From positions 1 through 36,144 of the forward strand of contig JAJECY010000001.1 in assembly GCA_022821775.1 (NCBI GenBank): 36,144 nucleotides of DNA, given 5' to 3'. The notes beneath the pieces were generated by a model. It was not told where the DNA came from. It worked only from the letters and a program-made list of their open reading frames with translations, and made no database searches. The stretch's first letter is position 1; every line of letters begins with the position of its first letter. A program made the translations under genes and the position numbers. Positions 30,433-36,144 of this stretch are shown piece after piece. The stretch comes from Acidobacteriota bacterium. GTDB lineage: Bacteria > Acidobacteriota > Terriglobia > Versatilivoradales > Versatilivoraceae.

Positions 30433-31686
30433 ATGAGTGAAGAAAATCAAAGTGTATTCGACAATGCTATGGAACAGTTCGAGGCGGCGGCCGACCTCCT
30501 GCAACTGGACGACGACGTGAGGAACAAGATCAAGTACCCGGAACGCTGCCTGATCGTTTCCGTTCCCGTCAGACTGGACGACGGCCGTATCCGGCGTTTC
30601 GAGGGCTACCGGGTGCAGCACAGCACCGCCAGAGGGCCTGCCAAGGGAGGCCTCAGGTACCATCCCAGGGTGAACCTGGACGAAGTGAAGGCGCTGGCGA
30701 CCTGGATGACCTGGAAATCGGCGATCGTGGACATCCCCTTCGGCGGTGGAAAGGGCGGGGTCTGCTGCAATCCGAAAAGCATGAGCAACGGAGAGTTGGA
30801 ACGGCTGACCCGAAGGTTTACCAACGAGATCCTTCCCTTTATCGGCCCCGAAAAGGATATCCCGGCGCCTGATGCCTATACCAATCCCCAGGTGATGGCC
30901 TGGATCATGGATACCTACAGCATGAACAAGGGCTACTGCGTTCCGGGAGTGGTCACCGGAAAACCCCTGGAGCTGGGAGGGTCCATGGGACGCATCCAGG
31001 CCACCGGTCGGGGAGTGTTCTTCACCATTGGGTGTGCAGTGGAGCACCTCGAGCTGAAGCTGGATGGGCTGAAGGTGTGCGTTCAGGGATTCGGGAATGC
31101 CGGCTCGGTGGCTGCCCGGCTTTTGCACGAAGCCGGGGCCAAGGTGATTGCGGTCAGCGATTCCCGTGGGTGTGTCTATAACGGAAACGGGCTGCCGCCC
31201 GGCAAGCTCATCGAGTACAAGGAGCGGACGGGGAGTGTTTCGGGATTTCCGGAATCGGAGCCGATGCAGGCCGAGGACTTGCTCCATTGTTCCTGTGATG
31301 TTCTGATCCCGGCTGCGCTGGAAGACGCCATCACCGAGAAAAACGCCGCCGGGATCCAGGCCAGGATCGTTGCCGAGGCGGCCAACGGCCCCACCACCCC
31401 TGCCGCGGACAAGATCCTGCAAGCCAAGGAGGTATTCCTGATCCCGGACGTGCTGTGCAACGCAGGGGGAGTCACGGTCTCCTATCTGGAGTGGGTGCAA
31501 TCCATTCAACACCTCTTCTGGGAGGAGGCTGATGTTTCCAGGAAGCTGCAATCCATCATGAGGCACAGCTTCAAGTCGGTTCTGGACCTCTCCGTCGGGA
31601 GAAAGGTGCCCATGCGGACGGCAGCCAACATGGTCGGCATCGAACGAGTGGCGAGGGCCACCAGGCTGAGGGGGCTCTATCCCTGA
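30433..31686 (+). CDS. Glutamate dehydrogenase (Glu/Leu/Phe/Val dehydrogenase family)
   Basis: A 417-residue cytoplasmic enzyme that interconverts glutamate and 2-oxoglutarate plus ammonia. The substrate lysine lies in RGPAKGGLRYHP (Lys71) and the catalytic lysine in PFGGGKGG (Lys107). The GGGKGG form is that of glutamate dehydrogenases; leucine and phenylalanine enzymes usually read GGGKAV. The NAD(P) Rossmann loop is QGFGNAGSVAA near residue 215. Length matches the hexameric RocG/GudB class. Start at 30433 is chosen because AAAGGAGG ends 7 nt upstream; the ATG at 30415 precedes that site and cannot use it. An AIR-synthase-like gene follows 15 nt after the stop. Confidence 0.95.
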   Translation: MSEENQSVFDNAMEQFEAAADLLQLDDDVRNKIKYPERCLIVSVPVRLDDGRIRRFEGYRVQHSTARGPAKGGLRYHPRVNLDEVKALATWMTWKSAIVDIPFGGGKGGVCCNPKSMSNGELERLTRRFTNEILPFIGPEKDIPAPDAYTNPQVMAWIMDTYSMNKGYCVPGVVTGKPLELGGSMGRIQATGRGVFFTIGCAVEHLELKLDGLKVCVQGFGNAGSVAARLLHEAGAKVIAVSDSRGCVYNGNGLPPGKLIEYKERTGSVSGFPESEPMQAEDLLHCSCDVLIPAALEDAITEKNAAGIQARIVAEAANGPTTPAADKILQAKEVFLIPDVLCNAGGVTVSYLEWVQSIQHLFWEEADVSRKLQSIMRHSFKSVLDLSVGRKVPMRTAANMVGIERVARATRLRGLYP

Positions 31687-31701
31687 TAGGAGGTCTTGAA
31701 A

Positions 31702-32739
31702 ATGTCCCTGGACGATTCCCGGCCTCTGCCGGCCGGCAAGCTGCCCAACCAGTTGTTGGACCGATTTCTGAAAACACTGGATTGCACGGATCCCTCCGTG
31801 CTGGTGGGTCCGCGGGTGGGGGAGGACGTGGCGGCCGTCAGCCTCTCGGGAGAAGACACGCTGGTGCTCAAGTCCGACCCCATCACCTTTGCCACCGACG
31901 CCGTCGGCTACTACGCCATGGTGGTCAACGCCAACGACCTGGCCACCTGCGGCGCCAAGCCGCGCTGGATGCTGGCCACTCTGCTTTTCCCGCCGGGGAC
32001 ATCACCGGGCCGAGTCCGCCAGGTCATGGTCGAGCTGCATCAGGCGGCCTCCCAATTCGGGGTGAGCCTGTGCGGCGGCCATACCGAGATTACCGATGCG
32101 GTCACCCGGCCCGTGGTCGTCGGGCAGTTGGCGGGTACGGTGTCCCGATCCCGCTTGATCGACAAGCGACAGATGCGTGCAGGAGACCGGGTCCTTATCA
32201 CCAAGGGCGTAGCGGTGGAAGGGACGGCCCTGATTGCCCGTGAATTCGCACCACGGCTGTTGGAGCTGGGGCTGCGCCGGAAAGAGGTCGAGCAGTGCCG
32301 GGGGTTCCTGACCGATCCGGGGATCAGCATTCTGCGGGAGGCCGAGATTGCCGCCGGCTGCAAGGAGGTTCGGGCTCTTCACGACGTCACCGAAGGCGGC
32401 GTGGCCACGGCCGTTGGGGAACTGGGCGCGGCCGGCGGGCGTCGCCTCCGGGTCTATCCGGGTCGCATCCCGATTTTCGGGCCAACGGCCCGGATCTGTA
32501 AGCTCTTGGATCTCAATCCGTTGGGGTTGATCGGTTCGGGAAGCCTGCTGATAGCCTGCGGTCCGGAAGCCTGCGGGGATATTTGCGATGCCCTGCGGGA
32601 CGCCGGAATTCCGGTGGCTGCCATTGGCGAGGTCCTGGAGGAGGGAAGCGGCGTCGAGGCCCTGGAGAGGGAGGACGGCCGACCGGCCGCGTGGCCGGCC
32701 TTCGAGACCGACGAGATCGCCCGACTGTACTCCCGTTGA
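31702..32739 (+). CDS. AIR synthase-related protein (PurM/HypE-like fold)
   Basis: A 345-residue protein with the two-domain PurM/HypE/ThiL ATP-binding fold. The N-terminal GPRVGEDVAAV carries a conserved acidic nucleotide site, VNANDLATCGAKPRWML is the typical second motif, GGHTEITD is a probable phosphate loop, and ALHDVTEGGVATAVGEL is the C-domain signature. HypE proteins end in a cysteine that carries the carbamoyl group; this one ends in IARLYSR and no other hyp genes are near, so it is not a hydrogenase maturation factor. ATG at 31702 is supported by TAGGAGG 8 nt upstream. It is almost certainly co-transcribed with glutamate dehydrogenase; the substrate is unknown. Confidence 0.85.
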   Translation: MSLDDSRPLPAGKLPNQLLDRFLKTLDCTDPSVLVGPRVGEDVAAVSLSGEDTLVLKSDPITFATDAVGYYAMVVNANDLATCGAKPRWMLATLLFPPGTSPGRVRQVMVELHQAASQFGVSLCGGHTEITDAVTRPVVVGQLAGTVSRSRLIDKRQMRAGDRVLITKGVAVEGTALIAREFAPRLLELGLRRKEVEQCRGFLTDPGISILREAEIAAGCKEVRALHDVTEGGVATAVGELGAAGGRRLRVYPGRIPIFGPTARICKLLDLNPLGLIGSGSLLIACGPEACGDICDALRDAGIPVAAIGEVLEEGSGVEALEREDGRPAAWPAFETDEIARLYSR

Positions 32740-32922
32740 CCCGCACTTCCCTGGCAGCGAGCGCAGATCAGTCCCACCGCCGCGGGCTTCAACAAGGGCG
32801 ACGATTCCAGCCTATCCTACCCACCTGTCAACCAGCCGGAACCGCGCGAACGAAAGCCGGTCGCTCCGGAGATCCCCGCTGAATTTCGAAAGTTCGTCGG
32901 GCACCGGAACGGTGGCATTCAG

Positions 32923-32928
32923 TATAAT
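32923..32928 (+). promoter_or_regulatory. Possible -10 box upstream of the binding-protein operon
   Basis: A perfect TATAAT lies 76 nt before the ATG of the binding-protein gene in the 265-nt gap after the AIR-synthase-like gene. No matching -35 at 16-18 nt was found, so this is a weak call. Confidence 0.35.
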
Positions 32929-33004
32929 GACCCTACTGATCAGGCTCGGCACAATGAGAGTATCGGAAATCTGAAATCAACAGTTCATTAGCGAGGTGTT
33001 TGCC

Positions 33005-34348
33005 ATGCGGCGGATGACGAGACGGGAGGTGCTGGGCTCCGGTCTTGGCGGATTCATGGCCATCCCATGGCTGTTCCGTCCCAACGCCTGGGCGGAACCG
33101 GACGACCTGACTGACCAAAGGAGGAAACAAGAAATGAACGGAGAAACAAATCCCGATGCGCGTACCGAGCAGACCGGGGTCACCGATGCCGAGATTGTTC
33201 TCGGTGTATCGGCGGCTTTCTCCGGTCCTTCACGCGGTCTCGGCATTGAGCTCTACCGAGGCGCCAATGCCTATTTCGAGCACGTTAACCGAGCCGGTGG
33301 CATCCAGGGACGCAAGGTCGTACTCAAGACCTACGACGACGGCTACCAGCCGAATCCGGCAGTCACCAACACCATGACCCTGGTGCAGCAGGATCAGGTC
33401 TTTGCCCTGTTCGGCTACGTCGGCACGCCAACCGTCACCCGTGTTCTTCCCATGCTCAAGAAGTTTCAGGGAAAGAACGCCTACCTGTTCTTTCCATTCA
33501 CGGGCGCCCAGCCCCAGCGGGAACCGCCTTACGGGGATTTTGCCTTCAACCTTCGTGCCTCCTATCGCCAGGAAACCGCCGGGCTGGTCGACAATTTCGT
33601 CTCGATCGGCAACAAGCGCATCGCCGTGTTCTACCAAGCCGATGCCTATGGCCGCAGCGGATGGGCCGGAGTGCGACTGGCAATGAGTCGATATGGCTTG
33701 CAGATCGCCGGGGAAGCTACCTATCGTCGGGGAGCAAAATTTTCCGGCAGCATGCGGCGCCAGGTGGAGATATTGAAGCAATCGAACCCAAGCGCGGTCA
33801 TCTGTATTGGCTCCTATGCCGCCTGCGCGGCCTTCTTGCGTGACGCTGTCGACCTCGGACTGGAAGTGCCCATCGCCAACCTGTCCTTTGTCGGGAGCGA
33901 GAACCTGCTGAAGTTGATTACGGAAGGTCGGGATGACAGCCGGCGCTACACCAATCTGCTGGTGAATTCTCAAGTCGTCCCCAGCTACGAGGACACCTCC
34001 ATCCCGGCGGTCAAGCAGTATCGGGAGATGATGGACCGGTATGATCCTCAACCTCCGTCGCACGTGCTCAAGGAAGACTACACGTCGTTCTCCTACAGCT
34101 TTGTCAGCCTGGAGGGATTTCTCAATGCCAAGCTGATGGTCGAGATCCTTCGGCGCTTGGGCGACCAGCCGGATCGAAACAAGCTCGAGGATGCGGTCTT
34201 TACCATCAGCGATTTCGACATCGGCATCGATGAGCGCGTTTCCTTCGGCCCCGATCGGCGTCAAGGGCTGCAACAGGTCTACTACACCGTTGTCGAATCG
34301 GGTCGCTTCGTTACCTTGAAGAGCTGGGAGGGCAGGTTTGCATCATGA
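33005..34348 (+). CDS. Type-1 periplasmic ligand-binding protein (LivJ/AmiC-like), Tat-exported
   Basis: A 447-residue substrate-binding protein of the branched-chain amino acid/amide/urea class. The N-terminus has a twin-arginine signal (TRREVLGSG then a hydrophobic GGFMAIPWLF and AWA). The mature protein starts near VTDAEIVLGVSAAFSGPSRGLG. It contains GANAYFEHVNRAGGIQGRKV and FALFGYVGTPT, typical of Peripla_BP_6 proteins, with two lobes following. ATG at 33005 has GAGGTG 6 nt upstream. No ABC permease or ATPase follows; its stop overlaps the next gene, a HAMP membrane protein, as ATGA. It may therefore serve as a sensor subunit instead of an uptake subunit. Confidence 0.93.
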   Translation: MRRMTRREVLGSGLGGFMAIPWLFRPNAWAEPDDLTDQRRKQEMNGETNPDARTEQTGVTDAEIVLGVSAAFSGPSRGLGIELYRGANAYFEHVNRAGGIQGRKVVLKTYDDGYQPNPAVTNTMTLVQQDQVFALFGYVGTPTVTRVLPMLKKFQGKNAYLFFPFTGAQPQREPPYGDFAFNLRASYRQETAGLVDNFVSIGNKRIAVFYQADAYGRSGWAGVRLAMSRYGLQIAGEATYRRGAKFSGSMRRQVEILKQSNPSAVICIGSYAACAAFLRDAVDLGLEVPIANLSFVGSENLLKLITEGRDDSRRYTNLLVNSQVVPSYEDTSIPAVKQYREMMDRYDPQPPSHVLKEDYTSFSYSFVSLEGFLNAKLMVEILRRLGDQPDRNKLEDAVFTISDFDIGIDERVSFGPDRRQGLQQVYYTVVESGRFVTLKSWEGRFAS

Positions 34349-35085
34349 AAATTCAGAAGCTGTTTCAGAAGACCCTGGTCGGCATCTTCTTCCTGTTTGC
34401 GGTGATCAGTCTCTCGACCTCCGCCCTGTGCATCTATACGGTCGATACCCACCTCTCCGCCGAGTATGAGAGCAACAGCCGTGGGATCGCAAAGACGATC
34501 GCGGATTCAAGCGTCGACATCCTGCTGAACCGCGACTTGTCCGCCCTGCAGTCCCTGATCGACCAGTTCATCGAAATCCAGGGAATCAGCTACATCTACA
34601 TCACCAGCGAACACGGCGAGTTTCTCGCCCACACGTTCGTGCCCGGAATTCCCACTGAAATCGCCCAGAGCGATCATTCGTCCAGGGCGACAGTGGAGCG
34701 CAATCTCCCTGGAATGGGCGACTTCGTCGAGGTCAGCAGCCCCATCCTTGCGGGTGTCGCCGGGGCCGTTCATATCGGAATGGATACGGGACTGATCGCG
34801 CTCAAGATTCAACGGGCGGTCGGACAGCAGGTATACCTGATCTCCTCCATCTTCATCATCGGCGTCTTTTCCGCCATCTGGCTGGTCAGACTTGCCGCGA
34901 AACCGATCGACTCGGTGATCGCCTATGCCGCACGACTGGCACGGGAGCGCAACAAGGACAGCTCCGACGACACGCTGCTGGCTCGTGACGATGAGGTCGG
35001 ACAACTGGCTCGCCTGTTTCTCTATTTCTCGATGGTCATGGATTTTGACAAGGCGCGAGGCACTCCGCCTGGGGAGAATACCTGA
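34345..35085 (+). CDS. Membrane sensor with periplasmic (Cache-like) domain and HAMP, no output domain
   Basis: A 246-residue protein. TM1 is at about residues 9-31, a periplasmic domain at 32-160 (with SYIYITSEHGEFLAHTF and the hairpin VSSPILAGVAGAVHIGMD, as in Cache-type sensors), TM2 at about 164-184 and a HAMP domain at about 185-235 (AKPIDSVIAYAARLARER to DDEVGQLARLF). The protein stops about 10 residues later: no kinase, GGDEF, cyclase or methyl-accepting domain follows, and none is seen in another frame before the next gene. ATG overlaps the binding-protein stop by four bases (ATGA), so the two are made together. The family of the periplasmic domain is inferred from its layout only. 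Confidence 0.82.
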   Translation: MKIQKLFQKTLVGIFFLFAVISLSTSALCIYTVDTHLSAEYESNSRGIAKTIADSSVDILLNRDLSALQSLIDQFIEIQGISYIYITSEHGEFLAHTFVPGIPTEIAQSDHSSRATVERNLPGMGDFVEVSSPILAGVAGAVHIGMDTGLIALKIQRAVGQQVYLISSIFIIGVFSAIWLVRLAAKPIDSVIAYAARLARERNKDSSDDTLLARDDEVGQLARLFLYFSMVMDFDKARGTPPGENT

Positions 35086-35099
35086 TCGGAGGCAGTGAG

Positions 35100-36144
35100 A
35101 TGGCCATGCCGCGTGTCGTACTTCCACGCACGGCGATCGTCCTGCTCTGCACTCTGCTGCAGATCTGTTTCGGTACGGTGTATGCCTGGAGCTTTTTCCA
35201 GACGCTTCTGGTCCAGGACTACGGTTGGACCTTCACCGAAACCGCCATTGCTTTCAGCGTCGTCATTTTCACACTGGGGCTTTCAGCGGCCTGGGCAGGC
35301 ATGATTCTGCCCAAGACCGGACCCCGACTGTTGGCGACGGCCGGCAGCCTGATGTTTTCGTCGGGCTATGTTATCGGCGGACTGGCCCTGCATCTGGACA
35401 ACCTGATCCTGTTCTACCTGGGTTATGGAGTGATCGGGGGGGCAGGGATCGGGCTTGGCTATGTCACTCCGGTCGCGACGACGGCGAAATGGTTTCCGGA
35501 CCGCAAGGGGCTGGCAACCGGCATTGTGGTCATGGGCTTCGGCATCGGAGCCTTTCTGCTCAGCAAGGTGCTGGCGCCCGTTCTCATGATGTATTTCACC
35601 GGAGGCAACCTGGCGCTCCTCTTCACCTGGCTGGGCGCCATATTCGCCTGCATCCTGATCCCGTCCAGTCTTCTGCTCTCCGATCCACCCGCCCCTGCAG
35701 TCCCCACTTCCGCGAGCGCCGGGGCAAGCGGTGTCGTTCCGGAATCGGAATCCGTGGGGCAATGCCTGCTCTCGTCCAGGTTCATTGTCATGTGGCTGGT
35801 CTTCTTCTTCAACATCTCCGCCGGGATCTCGGTGATCAGCTTCCAGTCTCCGCTGTTGCAAGATGTGTGGGGATTGTCGGATCCTACGATCGAGCCTGCG
35901 ATGCTGGTTGCCTACGGCGCCACCTTGATTGCCGTCAGCTCGTTGTGCAACGGGGCGGGACGACTGTTCTGGGGGCTGCTGTCGGATCGTATCGGCCGTA
36001 TCCGGGTGTTCCGCATCATTCTCGCCAGCCAGATGGTGGTCTTCGGCATACTCATGACCGAGCGCAACCCCTGGGTCTTCTCGGTGCTCGTCTGCTACAT
36101 CCTGCTCTGCTTCGGAGGAGGCTTCGCCACCATGCCTTCCTTCA
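35100..36144 (+). CDS. OFA-family MFS transporter (oxalate/formate antiporter-like), 3' end cut by window edge
   Basis: At least 348 residues of an inner-membrane major facilitator. N-terminal half: TAIVLLCTLLQICFGTVYAW, YGWTFTETAIAFSV, then GYGVIGGAGIGLGYVTP followed by AKWFPDRKGLATGIVVMGFG, the standard OFA signature. A central Pro/Ser/Ala-rich loop (about residues 200-225) leads to the second half with GAGRLFWGLLSDRIGRIRVF. The ATG at 35100 is supported by GGAGG 7 nt upstream; the gap after the HAMP gene is 14 nt. OFA proteins exchange small carboxylates such as oxalate and formate. As third gene after a binding protein and a HAMP sensor, it may transport the sensed ligand. Confidence 0.92.
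   Translation, partial: MAMPRVVLPRTAIVLLCTLLQICFGTVYAWSFFQTLLVQDYGWTFTETAIAFSVVIFTLGLSAAWAGMILPKTGPRLLATAGSLMFSSGYVIGGLALHLDNLILFYLGYGVIGGAGIGLGYVTPVATTAKWFPDRKGLATGIVVMGFGIGAFLLSKVLAPVLMMYFTGGNLALLFTWLGAIFACILIPSSLLLSDPPAPAVPTSASAGASGVVPESESVGQCLLSSRFIVMWLVFFFNISAGISVISFQSPLLQDVWGLSDPTIEPAMLVAYGATLIAVSSLCNGAGRLFWGLLSDRIGRIRVFRIILASQMVVFGILMTERNPWVFSVLVCYILLCFGGGFATMPSF

Noticed and set aside
31702-32739. HypE hydrogenase maturation factor
   Set aside because: The C-terminal Cys required for carbamoyl transfer is missing and no other hyp or hydrogenase genes are present.
33005-36144. Conventional ABC amino-acid uptake operon
   Set aside because: A binding protein is present but no LivH/M/G/F-type genes follow within the window; the next genes are a HAMP membrane protein and an MFS carrier.

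Overview
This 36.1-kb window is a GC-rich bacterial chromosome segment with 23 protein genes (22 complete, one cut by the right edge). I found no rRNA, tRNA, CRISPR array, integrase or transposase. An Oar-type TonB-dependent receptor with an N-terminal carboxypeptidase-like domain, a TPR protein and an ASPIC/UnbV-VCBS protein lie side by side, and there are SPFH, YHS-copper-ATPase and HyuA/HyuB genes. This mix is typical of Acidobacteriota. The phylum assignment is inference; no ribosomal marker is present.

Layout: (1) 264-5763, minus strand: an acyl-CoA ligase followed by overlapping hyuA and hyuB. (2) 6212-7411, plus: an orphan MalK/UgpC-type ABC ATPase whose 3' end overlaps, tail to tail, (3) a minus-strand pair at 7351-9340: a zinc-less MDR dehydrogenase and a secreted NHL propeller that keeps most catalytic residues of peptidyl-alpha-hydroxyglycine alpha-amidating lyase. 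(4) 9826-15004, minus: a compact five-gene operon of a LolA-like periplasmic protein, two different FtsX/LolC-type permeases, a LolD-type ATPase and an outer-membrane barrel. It ends in a structured terminator and looks like a complete inner-to-outer-membrane export route. (5) 15412-17817, minus: a Cu+ P-type ATPase. (6) 18182-19216, plus: a two-TM potassium channel with RCK domains. (7) 19446-29121, minus: a threonine-dehydrogenase-like SDR coupled to a CRTAC1/ASPIC protein, a TPR protein with a large internal duplication, and the Oar-like receptor with a clear promoter and palindromic operator. (8) 29398-30162, minus: a slipin. (9) 30433-32739, plus: glutamate dehydrogenase and an AIR-synthase-like protein. 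(10) 33005 to the right edge, plus: a Tat-exported type-1 periplasmic binding protein, a membrane Cache-like/HAMP protein with no output domain, and an OFA-family MFS transporter.

The gaps between genes are rich in dispersed repeats. These are a 30-bp repeat at both ends of the first 15 kb, a 29-bp GC palindrome present twice in opposite orientation, a TTTTGCAAAAGGCTC motif present two or three times, a GTGGAGAGTGAAGA-type flanking repeat framing two small elements with decayed coding-like ends, and a CACAAAA-rich inverted repeat. The most promising unfamiliar systems are the five-gene Lol-like operon with its own outer-membrane protein and the binding-protein/HAMP/OFA operon at the right edge.
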